Of a stretch of 64,000 bases of DNA, positions 25,142-34,060 are shown piece after piece. The translations under genes were made by a program, and so were the position numbers. Source of the stretch: Desulfovibrionaceae bacterium. Its GTDB lineage: Bacteria; Desulfobacterota; Desulfovibrionia; Desulfovibrionales; Desulfovibrionaceae. Under the pieces are notes generated by a model. That model searched no databases, had not been told where the DNA came from, and saw nothing but the letters and a program-made list of their open reading frames with translations. The stretch spans positions 1-64,000 of the forward strand of contig JACCQI010000009.1 of the NCBI GenBank assembly GCA_015709315.1, written 5' to 3'. Every line of letters begins with the position of its first letter. Positions within the stretch are counted from its first letter, which is position 1.

Positions 25142-26152
25142 TCAATGGCCGGGCGAGAAAACAACGCCGGAGCGGGTGATGGCGGCGGTCTTTCCGCCGG
25201 GAAATTGAAAGACCGATCCGATGCGTTTCTCCACCCATGCCTCGTCGAGGCTGAACAGGGTATGGGCAAGGGCCTGGCCGGGACCGAGCGCGGCGAGGCA
25301 CGCCTTGTACATCCGCAAGCGAGCCGCCTTGTGCATTCCACCAAGAGCGTCGTTATCCAGCTCGTCCGTCGCTGATTCTGTTTTCGAATCCCAATAATCG
25401 GCCTCAATCCTGCCAATCTTCCACAATCGAGCCACGGAATCACCGAAATTCGGATTCTCGCGGACAATAAGCGGAAGAATTTCGTTCCTGATGCGATTTC
25501 TTGTCCAGGACGGGTCTTCATTGGTGGCGTCTTCGCGCCAATGTATGCCCAAATGGGTTAAAAACGCCTTCAACGTGGACTTTGGCAACATGAGAAACGG
25601 GCGGATCAGGCGGCGTTCCGGGTCGAATCCCGCCATGCCGGACAGGCCGGGCCAGCCCGTACCCCGGATGAAGCGCATGAGCACATCCTCGCTCAGGTCG
25701 TCCCGGTGGTGGCCAAGGGCTATGAAGTCCGCTCCGGCTTCGTCGAGCACCCGGTCGTAAAAGGCGTACCGGGCATCGCGACCCGCTTCCTCAAGCCCGA
25801 CTCCGGCATCCCCGGCCATTGCGCGGACGTCGCGGGACTCGCTGACGAACTCGATGCCCAGCGTGCCGCACAGCTCCCGGCACCATTGCTCGTCCGCGTC
25901 GGCGTCCTCGCGCAGGGTGTGGTTCAGATGGGCGGCCAGCACGCGGCAGCCCGCGCGGGGGCAAAGGTAGTGCAGGACCATGAGCAGGGCGGTCGAGTCC
26001 GCACCACCCGAAAAACCGACCACGATGCGCTTGCCGTCCAGGGAAACGGCCAGCTCATCGGTGATGAATTTTTCGGTATACAGGCAGAAGTGCGCCCACT
26101 TCGGAAGCAGTTCCTGCAATGATTGCGGAATGTTCACGGGCGCATCGGGCAT
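25142..26152 (-). CDS. tilS: tRNA(Ile)-lysidine synthetase
   Basis: Modifies C34 of tRNA-Ile(CAU) to lysidine, making it read AUA. The 336-residue protein has the PP-loop VVGFSGGADSTALL (about 48-61), the LNHTLRED block and GHHRDDLSEDVLMRFIRG. It lacks the long C-terminal extension of some TilS proteins. It begins 2 nt after the preceding gene. Confidence 0.93.
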   Translation of the reverse strand: MPDAPVNIPQSLQELLPKWAHFCLYTEKFITDELAVSLDGKRIVVGFSGGADSTALLMVLHYLCPRAGCRVLAAHLNHTLREDADADEQWCRELCGTLGIEFVSESRDVRAMAGDAGVGLEEAGRDARYAFYDRVLDEAGADFIALGHHRDDLSEDVLMRFIRGTGWPGLSGMAGFDPERRLIRPFLMLPKSTLKAFLTHLGIHWREDATNEDPSWTRNRIRNEILPLIVRENPNFGDSVARLWKIGRIEADYWDSKTESATDELDNDALGGMHKAARLRMYKACLAALGPGQALAHTLFSLDEAWVEKRIGSVFQFPGGKTAAITRSGVVFSPGH

Positions 26153-26154
26153 TA

Positions 26155-26511
26155 TCAGGCCGCGATTCCCAGCCCGTTGAGGAACTGGTCGAGATAGTCG
26201 ATCATGTGACGCCGCTGATCCGGCGTGGCATAGGCGACGCACGAGCACCGGATCTTGTTCCGGGCGCGGACCAGCAGCTCCAGCCGGACCTGGCACTCGG
26301 ACATGTCGGACGCGCCCTCCACCAGCTCAAGCGCCATGAAAAACGGGCCGCACTCGTCGAGATGGGCCGTCTGCTCGGGCTGGAGCAGGTTTTCCGGAAG
26401 CGGGAGATAGTAAATGCCGTCCAACGGTCCCCGCAACTGCAACTCATCCAGGGTGTCGGCTATTTTCTTCAGGTCGGCGTCAAGAAGGTCTTCCACGAGA
26501 TAACAACGCAT
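26155..26511 (-). CDS. Hypothetical protein, 118 residues, between hemA and tilS
   Basis: Family not recognised. It starts MRCYLVEDLLDADLKKIADT, contains GIYYLPLPENLL and LDECGPFFMALELVEG, and ends with a helix (YLDQFLNGLGIAA). It looks like a small soluble alpha/beta protein, with two cysteines in IRCSCVAYA. Its ATG shares a base with the hemA stop, showing tight coupling. A role linked to haem or tRNA metabolism would be guesswork. Confidence 0.8.
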   Translation of the reverse strand: MRCYLVEDLLDADLKKIADTLDELQLRGPLDGIYYLPLPENLLQPEQTAHLDECGPFFMALELVEGASDMSECQVRLELLVRARNKIRCSCVAYATPDQRRHMIDYLDQFLNGLGIAA

Positions 26512-27881
26512 TATTGTTCCTTTTTGGATGAATCGATGAACCGCTCTATGTCTTCGGGCGAACACGCGCCCGGCTTGCGGTCCATGTGCGCGGTGTCCGG
26601 GACCACTTCGTCGTCCAGGTTGTACATGCGGCGGGCGAGGTCGATGAACCGTTCGGCGGACCCTTCCTCCTGGGTGCGGCGCTTGAGGAAACAGATGGGC
26701 TCGTGCAGGGACTTGCGGGCCACGGACAGCACCAACGTCTCAAGGGAGCTGCGGGTCGCCTCGTTCACCGGGCCGATCTTCTTGAGCGTCTTGCCCAATT
26801 CGCGCATGGCCACATCCTCGGCCTTGTCCACCAGATCCACGATGGTCGGCTTGAGGCTCAATGAATTCAGCCAGTTGCCGAACGTATCCGTTTCCAGGTC
26901 CACCACGGCGAGGGCCTTGGTCGCCTCCTCGCGGCGCTGGGCCATGTTCTCGTCCACCACGTCCTTCAGGTCGTCGATGTCGTAGAGATAGACGTTGTCC
27001 AGGCTGTTGACGTCCGGGTCGATGTCGCGGGGCACGGCGATGTCGATGAAAAACATGGGCTTGTGCTTGCGCCGCTTGAGCACGTCCTTGACGTCCCTGG
27101 TGCGGATGACGGACACCGGCGAGCCCGTGGAGGAAATGACGATGTCCACCTCGTGTAGCCTCTCCGGCATGCTCTCGATCTGGATGGGTTCGCCGCCCAG
27201 GGATTCGGCCAGTTCCTTGGCCCGGGACAGGGTGCGGTTGGCGATGATGACATCCTGCACCCCGTTGCGGAGCAGGTGGGTGGCGGCCAGCTCGGCCATC
27301 TCGCCCGCGCCCACCAGCATGGCCCTGGTGCCGTGCAGGTCCCCGAATATCTTGCGCGCCAATTCCACGGCCGCAAAGGAAATGGACACCGCGCTGGACG
27401 CAATGGCCGTTTCGGTGCGGATGCGCTTGGCAACGGAAAAAGACTTGTGAAGAAGGCGGTTTACAATGGTCTTGGCCGTTCCTTTGTCCACTGCGGAGCG
27501 GTAGGCGTCCTTGAGCTGGCCGAGAATTTGCGGCTCGCCCATGACCATGGAGTCCAGGCTGGAGGCCACGGTGAAGACGTGCTTCACGGCATCCAGTCCG
27601 GTGTAGCGGTAGGTGTTTTCCAAAAGCAGTTCCGGGTCGCCTCGGCACACGCCTGCCCAATACTGGATCAGGGAATCCATGACCTCGTGCTCGGGCACCT
27701 GCTTGGCCACGGCCACGATCTCCACCCGGTTGCAGGTGGACAGGGCCAGACATTCCTGGACGGGACAGTGGGCCATGAGGCCCTGTTCGACATTCTCCAC
27801 GTCGGTCAGGGCGAACTTTTCACGCACGTCCACCCCGGCTGTCTTGTGGTTCAGGCCAATGAGAATGATCTGTTTGTTCAT
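26511..27881 (-). CDS. hemA: Glutamyl-tRNA reductase
   Basis: First committed enzyme of C5-pathway tetrapyrrole synthesis, reducing Glu-tRNA to glutamate semialdehyde. Length is 456 residues. The catalytic Cys50 is in LSTCNRVE, the NADPH-binding domain has LVGAGEMAELAATHLL, and ISSTGSPVSVI follows. The start at 27881 overlaps the upstream gene by 4 nt (ATGA). A C-terminal extension with KSLHEPICFLKRRTQEEG belongs to the dimerisation region. Confidence 0.96.
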   Translation of the reverse strand: MNKQIILIGLNHKTAGVDVREKFALTDVENVEQGLMAHCPVQECLALSTCNRVEIVAVAKQVPEHEVMDSLIQYWAGVCRGDPELLLENTYRYTGLDAVKHVFTVASSLDSMVMGEPQILGQLKDAYRSAVDKGTAKTIVNRLLHKSFSVAKRIRTETAIASSAVSISFAAVELARKIFGDLHGTRAMLVGAGEMAELAATHLLRNGVQDVIIANRTLSRAKELAESLGGEPIQIESMPERLHEVDIVISSTGSPVSVIRTRDVKDVLKRRKHKPMFFIDIAVPRDIDPDVNSLDNVYLYDIDDLKDVVDENMAQRREEATKALAVVDLETDTFGNWLNSLSLKPTIVDLVDKAEDVAMRELGKTLKKIGPVNEATRSSLETLVLSVARKSLHEPICFLKRRTQEEGSAERFIDLARRMYNLDDEVVPDTAHMDRKPGACSPEDIERFIDSSKKEQ

Positions 27882-28690
27882 GGCATCACCCTGAAGGTAA
27901 TGGTGTGGTGAATGAGGGAGATGCACATACCGGCGAAGACCCACAGCGTCAGGATGGCGGGCTTGCGGCCGCGCCAGCCCAGGACCACGCGCTGATGAAA
28001 GAGAAAAGCGTAGAGAAACCAGACGGCCAGTGAGCCTATCTTCATGATATCCCAGGTAAATTGCTTGTCAGGGGCGATCCAGTACCAGAAAAAGGACGAG
28101 AACAGCCCCAGGGTGTAGAGCGGAAAACCGAGAAGCACGGCCCAGCGGTTGACGGAATCGAACTTGTTCAGGGACGGGATGGCGTCGCCCATCTGCTTCA
28201 GCCCGGCCTTGGTCTTGAGCTTGCGGTTGTAAAACAAAAAGGCCAGGGCCGCGCCAAAGGCCAACATGAGCACGCCGAGCGTCAGGACCAGCGAGCCGAC
28301 GTGCAGGCCGAAGAACAGGGCCGTCAGATGCGGCGGCATGAGCACCCGGATGCCGCCCACGGACATGGAGGCCACAAAGAGCAGCAGGGCCAGCGGCAGG
28401 GCGGTGATGGCCAGGAATTCAAGCCTAAGCCGCCACCAGAGGAAGAAATACACAGCCAGCACGGACCAGGCCAGGGTGTTGAAATAAAAGGCGCCTTGAG
28501 CCAGGGCGGCGGAATCCCGGCCGAGAATCAGGGCCAGGTCGACGGTGTTCAGGGTAAAACCGATGACGGCCAGCCAGATGGACATGCGCCGCAGCCGGTT
28601 GTTTCCGGTGACCGTGCCGGTCAGGAACAGGACCGAGCCCAGCGCGTACAAGGCGATAATGCAGATGTGAAGGGAATCATACAAGTCCAT
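27878..28690 (-). CDS. HemX/CcsA-like integral membrane protein
   Basis: About eight predicted helices in 270 residues of the cytochrome c assembly (CcsA/HemX) superfamily. The tryptophan-rich WWD signature of true CcsA is not evident; the matching region reads FFWYWIAPDKQFTWDIMK, so this is better placed with HemX-type proteins that accompany hemA in several bacteria. Coupled on both sides: it overlaps the siroheme gene by 14 nt and hemA by 4 nt. It may influence glutamyl-tRNA reductase or haem handling. Confidence 0.85.
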   Translation of the reverse strand: MDLYDSLHICIIALYALGSVLFLTGTVTGNNRLRRMSIWLAVIGFTLNTVDLALILGRDSAALAQGAFYFNTLAWSVLAVYFFLWWRLRLEFLAITALPLALLLFVASMSVGGIRVLMPPHLTALFFGLHVGSLVLTLGVLMLAFGAALAFLFYNRKLKTKAGLKQMGDAIPSLNKFDSVNRWAVLLGFPLYTLGLFSSFFWYWIAPDKQFTWDIMKIGSLAVWFLYAFLFHQRVVLGWRGRKPAILTLWVFAGMCISLIHHTITFRVMP

Positions 28691-29354
28691 CAAGCAGCTC
28701 CGGGATAGTGGAATGCAACGGTTCGGGCAACGATTCTTTAAGAATTTCCACGGCCGAGTCAAGGTTTCGGGCCTTGAGGGCGGCCAATAAATCCGAGTTC
28801 GCCAGGGAACGAAAGACCCCGGTGTTTTCCTCGGTGGGGCGGTCCAGGCCGAGCATCAATGGGCGGACACGTCCCATGACGGTCAGAAGACCGGCGTATT
28901 CGTCACCGAAATTTTCTTGCAATTCCTTGCGGATGCGCTTTGCGACAGCCGGGCTTCGGCCCGCCGTGGAAACCGCGATGGTCAGGTCTCCCCGATCAAC
29001 CGTGGCCGGGACGATGAAACCGCTTTTTTCCGGCTGGTCCGCGATGTTGCACAATATGCCGCGTTGCTCGCACAGTTCGGCGATACGGCCGTTGACCGCC
29101 TCGCTGGAGGTGCAGGCAATGACCAGGAATACCCCGTCCAGGTCCTGCTCACTGAATTCACGGCGGGAAAAGGACACGTTTTCCCGCAACAGGACGGCTT
29201 TGGTCCCGGCATCGGGCTCGCGGGTGTCAACCACATGCACGCGGCCCGCCCCGAAATCGAGCAGCGACAGGAGCTTGCGTTTGCCGACCGCGCCCGCGCC
29301 GACCACCAGGCAGGTCCTGTTCTCAAGATTCACGAACATGGGGTAATAGCGCAT
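28677..29354 (-). CDS. Precorrin-2 dehydrogenase / sirohydrochlorin ferrochelatase (Met8p/CysG-N type)
   Basis: Oxidises precorrin-2 to sirohydrochlorin and may insert iron; 225 residues. The NAD-binding motif CLVVGAGAVGKRKLLSLL lies near residues 14-31, NIADQPEKSGFIVPA holds the catalytic Asp position, and ISTAGRSPAVAK-like spacing follows (AVSTAGRSPAVAKRIR). There is no methyltransferase domain. Sulfate reducers need sirohaem for dissimilatory sulfite reductase. The start at 29354 is the last plausible one; an ATG 15 nt downstream is possible. Confidence 0.9.
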   Translation of the reverse strand: MRYYPMFVNLENRTCLVVGAGAVGKRKLLSLLDFGAGRVHVVDTREPDAGTKAVLLRENVSFSRREFSEQDLDGVFLVIACTSSEAVNGRIAELCEQRGILCNIADQPEKSGFIVPATVDRGDLTIAVSTAGRSPAVAKRIRKELQENFGDEYAGLLTVMGRVRPLMLGLDRPTEENTGVFRSLANSDLLAALKARNLDSAVEILKESLPEPLHSTIPELLDGLV

Positions 29355-29458
29355 GTGTCTAGATAACCAATGCGGGCGGCCATGTAAAATGGCAATTTGC
29401 CCGGTTCTTGCAAGAATCATTGGAATATCGTTTGATTCTTGACGCACCGATAATAAGC

Positions 29459-30712
29459 ATGAAGCACTACCTGATCATACAACTCGCCCGTTTCGGCGAT
29501 CTGGTCCAGACCAAGCGGCTGGCGGCCACGCTCCTGGCCCGGCCCGGAGCGGCCGTTCACCTGTGCGTGGACGCATCCCTGGAACCCTTGGCCCGCCTAG
29601 TCTATCCCGAAGCCGAGGTGCATCCCATAATGGCCCACGGCATGGGCCTGGGCGGATGCGAGGCCGCCCTCCGCGCGCTCACGGACAACCGCAGGGCCTT
29701 CGACCGGCTGACGGCCGTGAATTTCGAAACCGTGTACAACCTCAACTTCTCCGGTCTCAACTTCAGGCTGGCCGCGCTGTTCGACCCGGAGAGGGTGGAG
29801 GGGTACGCCTGGAAGAACGGCCAGGAGATCACCGGCACGTGGCCCGCCATGGCCATGCGCTGGACCGGCCACCGCCGCATCGGCATCAATCTCGTGGATT
29901 TCTGGGCCGGGTACTGCCCGGACATGATCGCGCCCGATGCGGTCAATCCCACGGCCGTGCCCAAGGGGGAGGGCATCGGCGTTGTTCTGGCCGGTCGCGA
30001 GTCGCGCCGGTCGCTGCCCGCGCCGCTTCTGGCAAGGATGGCCGCGACCACGGCCGGAACGCAGGCAAGCGAACGGATCGTCCTTCTGGGCGGCCCGTCC
30101 GAGGCACGGGCCGGGCAGGAGGTCGTCAAAAACCTGCCCGCCCAGTTGCAGGACAAGACCGAAAACCTTGCAGGCAAAACCAACTGGCGGTCCCTTGCGG
30201 ACGTGGTCGGCTCCCTGGACATGCTCCTGACGCCGGATACGGGCACCATGCACCTTGCCGCGCACCTGGGCACGCCGGTGACGGCATTTTTCCTGTCCTC
30301 GGCCTGGTGCTTCGAGACCGGGCCATATGGCCGGGGGCACATCGTGTATCAGGCCGTGCGCGACTGCCTGCCGTGCCTGGAAAGCGCGCCATGCCCTATT
30401 GAAACCGCCTGCCTGGACGGGTTCGCCGATCCCGGCTTCCAGCGGCTGCTGGCCACGCGCAAGGCGGCACACGCCCCGGAAGGCGTCATGGGCCTTGCCT
30501 CGGATTTCGACGCCCTGGGCCAGATATACGTCCCGTTTGCCGGAAAGGACGTTGACGCGGGGCAGCGGAGCCGGTTCCGCGATTTCCTCGGCCAGCACCT
30601 TTCCGGCAGGCCGCACGCCGCAACCGATGCGGACCATGCGTTCGCCAGCCAGTTCTATCAGGAAAAGGACTGGATTGCGAAAAGACAACACATTGACACC
30701 ATTGGATATTGA
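29459..30712 (+). CDS. Glycosyltransferase family 9 (heptosyltransferase-like)
   Basis: Protein of 417 residues. The start MKHYLIIQLARFGDLVQTKR is the classic GT9 N-terminus, with the later nucleotide-sugar segment LLTPDTGTMHLAAHLGTPV and a SSAWCFETGPYG stretch. Cysteines in DCLPCLESAPCPIETAC are typical of GT9 relatives. It runs divergently from the siroheme gene and lies 3 nt before another glycosyltransferase. Likely acts on lipopolysaccharide or another surface glycan. Confidence 0.88.
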   Translation: MKHYLIIQLARFGDLVQTKRLAATLLARPGAAVHLCVDASLEPLARLVYPEAEVHPIMAHGMGLGGCEAALRALTDNRRAFDRLTAVNFETVYNLNFSGLNFRLAALFDPERVEGYAWKNGQEITGTWPAMAMRWTGHRRIGINLVDFWAGYCPDMIAPDAVNPTAVPKGEGIGVVLAGRESRRSLPAPLLARMAATTAGTQASERIVLLGGPSEARAGQEVVKNLPAQLQDKTENLAGKTNWRSLADVVGSLDMLLTPDTGTMHLAAHLGTPVTAFFLSSAWCFETGPYGRGHIVYQAVRDCLPCLESAPCPIETACLDGFADPGFQRLLATRKAAHAPEGVMGLASDFDALGQIYVPFAGKDVDAGQRSRFRDFLGQHLSGRPHAATDADHAFASQFYQEKDWIAKRQHIDTIGY

Positions 30713-30715
30713 TCT

Positions 30716-31987
30716 ATGAACAGCCTGCGCGTACTCGTTGTCCTGCCCCTGTATGGCGGCTCCCTGCCCATCGGGCGCTACGTGGCCTCGGCCCTTGAAG
30801 AGGAGGGACACATGGTGGAGGTCTTCGAGGCCCCGTCCTTCTACCCGGCCTACGAATCGCTGGACGACCTCAAGGTCACCACCGACCGCCTGGAATATTT
30901 GCAGAATTCATTCCTGAACGTGGTCAGCCAATCCGTGCTGGCCAAGGTGGAAACCTTTGAGCCGGACATGGTGCTGGCCATGGCCCAGGCCCCGCTCAAC
31001 CGGCAGGCCCTGAAACGCCTCAGGCGAGACGGGGTGACAACGGCCATGTGGTTTGTGGAGGACCACGAACTGTTCACCTACTGGAAGGGCTTTGCCCCGC
31101 TCTACGACATCTTCGCGGTCATCCAGAAAGGGGAGTTCTTCAACGATCTCAAGGCAATCGGCCAGCCAAACGCGCTTTATCTTCCCCTGGCCGCACAGCC
31201 CGACTTCCACCGGCCCATGGAACTCTCGGCCGTGGAGCGGCGCAAGTTCGGCTCCGACATATCCTTCATGGGAGCAGGGTATCCCAACCGCCGGGTGGCC
31301 TTCCGCGAACTGGTGTCCCGCGATTTCAAGATTTGGGGCAACGAGTGGGACGGCGACCACGTCCTGGCCCCGCTCGTTCAGCTCAAGGGGGCGCGCGTCA
31401 CGCCCGAGGAATGCGTCAAGATATTCAACGCCACGCGGATCAACCTGAACCTGCATTCCAGCATCCAGGTGAACGAACTGGTCACGGGCGGCGATTTCAT
31501 CAATCCGCGCACCTTCGAGCTGGCCGCCTGCGGCGCGTTCCAGCTTGTGGACGAACGCTCGCTCATGGGGGATGCCTTTGTGGACGACGAACTGGAGACC
31601 TTCACATCCATGAATGAACTGGTTGAAAAAATTGATTATTTTTCAGCACATCCCGACGAAAGGGCGGCCTACGCAGCCAGGGGGCGGGAACGGGTGCTCG
31701 CGGAGCACACCTATGCACACCGCATGCGCGCGCTCATCGAGTTCACGGCCGAGCGCATTCCGGGCTGGCCCAAGCCCCGGTCCGCCTCGCCCGCCTTTGC
31801 CGAGGACTTTCCGCCCGAGCTGGAACGGGACATCCGCGAGCTGATCGCCCGGTTGGGACTGCCCGAGGACGTGTCCTTCGAGGACCTCGTTTGGGCGGTC
31901 CGCAAGCAGGAAGGCAAACTATCGTCCCTGGACACGGCCGTCCTCTTCCTCGACGAATGGCGAAAGCTCTATGGAAAGAAAAAATAA
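30716..31987 (+). CDS. CgeB-type glycosyltransferase (DUF3880 plus GT1-like C-terminal domain)
   Basis: Protein of 423 residues. The N-terminal part contains TAMWFVEDHELFTYWKGFAP and YDIFAVIQKGEF, typical of the DUF3880 fold. The C-terminal part has FMGAGYPNRR, INLNLHSS, and NPRTFELAACGAFQLVDER, the Glyco_trans_1_2 signature. Acceptor unknown. It forms a two-gene operon with the GT9 gene, consistent with surface glycan or flagellin glycosylation. Confidence 0.88.
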   Translation: MNSLRVLVVLPLYGGSLPIGRYVASALEEEGHMVEVFEAPSFYPAYESLDDLKVTTDRLEYLQNSFLNVVSQSVLAKVETFEPDMVLAMAQAPLNRQALKRLRRDGVTTAMWFVEDHELFTYWKGFAPLYDIFAVIQKGEFFNDLKAIGQPNALYLPLAAQPDFHRPMELSAVERRKFGSDISFMGAGYPNRRVAFRELVSRDFKIWGNEWDGDHVLAPLVQLKGARVTPEECVKIFNATRINLNLHSSIQVNELVTGGDFINPRTFELAACGAFQLVDERSLMGDAFVDDELETFTSMNELVEKIDYFSAHPDERAAYAARGRERVLAEHTYAHRMRALIEFTAERIPGWPKPRSASPAFAEDFPPELERDIRELIARLGLPEDVSFEDLVWAVRKQEGKLSSLDTAVLFLDEWRKLYGKKK

Positions 31988-32000
31988 CCGTATGGAATTA

Positions 32001-32040
32001 AAAAAAGAAAACGGCTTTTCGGGAATTCCGGAAAGCCGCT
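32001..32040. terminator. Bidirectional terminator between the glycosyltransferase operon and rarA
   Basis: A stem of CGGCTTT with AAAGCCG (32012-32018 with 32032-32038), extended by one G-U and one C-G pair, sits with A-rich and T-rich flanks between convergent genes. Confidence 0.8.
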
Positions 32041-32048
32041 TTTGCATG

Positions 32049-33272
32049 TCAGCGCTGGCGCTTGAAATGCCTGAGCCAGGAGAGCAGGCGGGGTTCCTCG
32101 CCCTGGTCCTTGGGGTGATAGAATTTGCGGCCCGTCAGCTCGTTGGGCAGGTAGTCCTGGTCCGCCCAACCTTTGGGGAAGTTGTGCGGGTACAGATAAC
32201 CGCGCCCATAGCCCCATTCCCGTTGCAGGGCGGTGGTGGCGTTGCGGAGGTGCAGCGGCACGGGCATGGGGCCGTTTTCCCGAACCTCCTTTTGCGCGGT
32301 CCGGTAGGCGGCATAGGTGGAATTGGATTTCGGGCATAGGGAAAGATAGACCGCCGTTTGGGCCATTGGGATGAAACCTTCCGGCATTCCAATGGCTTCC
32401 ACGGCCTGATGGCAGGCCATGGCCCGTCCCAGTGCGTCGGGATCGCCCAATCCGATGTCCTCGGAGGCCGAGATGATCAGGCGGCGGGTCACGAAACGGG
32501 GGTCCTCGCCGCTTTCCAGCAAACAGGCCAGGTAATAGAGGGCCGCGTCCGGGTCGCTGCCCCGGATGGACTTGATGAGCGCCGAGGCCAGCTCATAGTG
32601 GGAGTCGCCGTCGCGGTCGCCGCGCACCAGGATTTCCGGCAGGGACTCGCGCAAACAGTCCGGGCATCGCCGGTCCTTGGGCAATTCCGCCGTGTATTCA
32701 AGTAAATTCAGGAGGGTGCGTGCATCGCCGCCCGCCATGGCCGCAAGCATCTTGTGGCTTTCCTCTTCCAACTCCACGCTCAGTTCCTCGGCCCCGCGAT
32801 GGCTGACGGCCACCAGTTCCTCCCGGCTCAATTGCCGCAGGCGCAGGACGTGAAGCCGGGAAAGCAGTTGGCGGGTGACGCTGAAGGACGGGTTTTCCGT
32901 GGTGGTGGCCAGCAGGGTGATTTCGCCGGATTCCAGGACGGGCAAAAAGAAATCCTGCTGCGCCTTGGAGAAGCGGTGCAATTCGTCCAGAATAAGAATA
33001 TCCTGTCCGGGCAGCATCTTGCGAAGGGCGGTCAGCCCGGCTTCGGGCGCGCTCACGCGCAGATATTTCTTGCCGGTCAGCCGGGCCAGGAGCAGGGCGA
33101 GGGTGGACTTGCCGCAACCGGGCGGGCCGAACAACAGCAGGCTCGGCATGCGCTTGGATTGGGAGAACGCCTCGATGCGATTGCGGATATGCGTCTGGCC
33201 CACGAAATCGTCCAGGCTCGTCGGGCGAATTCGGTCCGCAAGGGGGTGGGTTTCTTCTATTTCCAGCTTCAT
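32049..33272 (-). CDS. rarA: Replication-associated recombination protein A (MgsA/RarA AAA+ ATPase)
   Basis: Homotetrameric AAA+ ATPase acting at stalled forks, 407 residues. Walker A GPPGCGKST is at 49-57, Walker B DILILDELHR at 91-100, sensor 1 LLATTTENPSF follows, and the C-terminal MgsA_C domain contains GSDPDAALYYLACLLE and SEDIGLGDP. Its ATG overlaps the rsmE stop by 4 nt. Confidence 0.95.
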   Translation of the reverse strand: MKLEIEETHPLADRIRPTSLDDFVGQTHIRNRIEAFSQSKRMPSLLLFGPPGCGKSTLALLLARLTGKKYLRVSAPEAGLTALRKMLPGQDILILDELHRFSKAQQDFFLPVLESGEITLLATTTENPSFSVTRQLLSRLHVLRLRQLSREELVAVSHRGAEELSVELEEESHKMLAAMAGGDARTLLNLLEYTAELPKDRRCPDCLRESLPEILVRGDRDGDSHYELASALIKSIRGSDPDAALYYLACLLESGEDPRFVTRRLIISASEDIGLGDPDALGRAMACHQAVEAIGMPEGFIPMAQTAVYLSLCPKSNSTYAAYRTAQKEVRENGPMPVPLHLRNATTALQREWGYGRGYLYPHNFPKGWADQDYLPNELTGRKFYHPKDQGEEPRLLSWLRHFKRQR

Positions 33273-34009
33273 GGCGTTTCCTGTCCGCTATAAAAACCAA
33301 GGCTCAGGCAATAGGCGGCCGCCGTTTCCCAGCGCAGGATGGAGTCGCCGAGGGTCACGGGCGCAAATCCGGCCCCGGCCAATTTTTCGGCCTCCAGCCT
33401 GTCAAAGCCGCCTTCAGGGCCGATTACTACAAGAGTGCGCCCTTTGGAAAGCGCGGAAGGCGCAAGCGGCGTGGAAATGTCCTCCGACTCCCAGGCCAGC
33501 AGGCATTGATCAAACCCGGCCGCGCGTTCGATCAGCTCGTCAGCACCGCCCGGCAGAGTCCCGAGAACCGGAAGATGCGGGTTGCCGCATTGCTTGGCGG
33601 CCTGCACGCATTTGTCCATCCAGGTATCCTTGGGACTGTCCGGGACGCGCCCCTGGCTCCTGGCCGCCTGCCAAAAAATCAATCCGATTCCTTTCAATTC
33701 AACTGTCTTTTCAAAGAGATAGTCGCGCCGCTTGGACTTGCACCAGCCGATGGCCAGGGTCAGGCCCGAAACCGGGGCAGGGTGGATGTCCAGGCTGTCG
33801 GCCACAAGCCGGGCGCGATTTTTGGCGATATCCTCGACCGTGAACAGGCCGGTCCGGCCCGTGCCGTCGAACAGCCTGACCGCGCGGCCAGCTTCCGTCC
33901 GCAACACAGTGCCCATGTGGCGGGCTTCAGCCCCCGCAAGGGTCACGACATCCCCGACCGAGGCGGGCCATTGGTCCGGGGGCAGGAAAAAGGTGTTCAG
34001 TCTGGCCAT
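33269..34009 (-). CDS. rsmE: 16S rRNA m3U1498 methyltransferase
   Basis: SPOUT-class methyltransferase of about 246 residues. An N-terminal PUA-like part (AEARHMGTVLRTEAG) is followed by the SAM knot region VVIGPEGGFDRLEAEKL and VTLGDSILRWETAAAYCL at the C-terminus. Start at 34009 gives the usual MARLNTFFLP opening. A terminator separates it from lysA upstream. Confidence 0.93.
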   Translation of the reverse strand: MARLNTFFLPPDQWPASVGDVVTLAGAEARHMGTVLRTEAGRAVRLFDGTGRTGLFTVEDIAKNRARLVADSLDIHPAPVSGLTLAIGWCKSKRRDYLFEKTVELKGIGLIFWQAARSQGRVPDSPKDTWMDKCVQAAKQCGNPHLPVLGTLPGGADELIERAAGFDQCLLAWESEDISTPLAPSALSKGRTLVVIGPEGGFDRLEAEKLAGAGFAPVTLGDSILRWETAAAYCLSLGFYSGQETP

Positions 34010-34024
34010 GATCACGTCCCGATC

Positions 34025-34052
34025 AAAAAGGCCGGAGGCGAACCCCCGGCCC
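34025..34052 (-). terminator. Terminator after lysA
   Basis: A GC stem (34030-34038 with 34044-34052, one mismatch) is followed by T5 on the minus strand, just after the lysA stop and just before the rsmE start. Confidence 0.78.
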
Positions 34053-34060
34053 TGTGTCAA

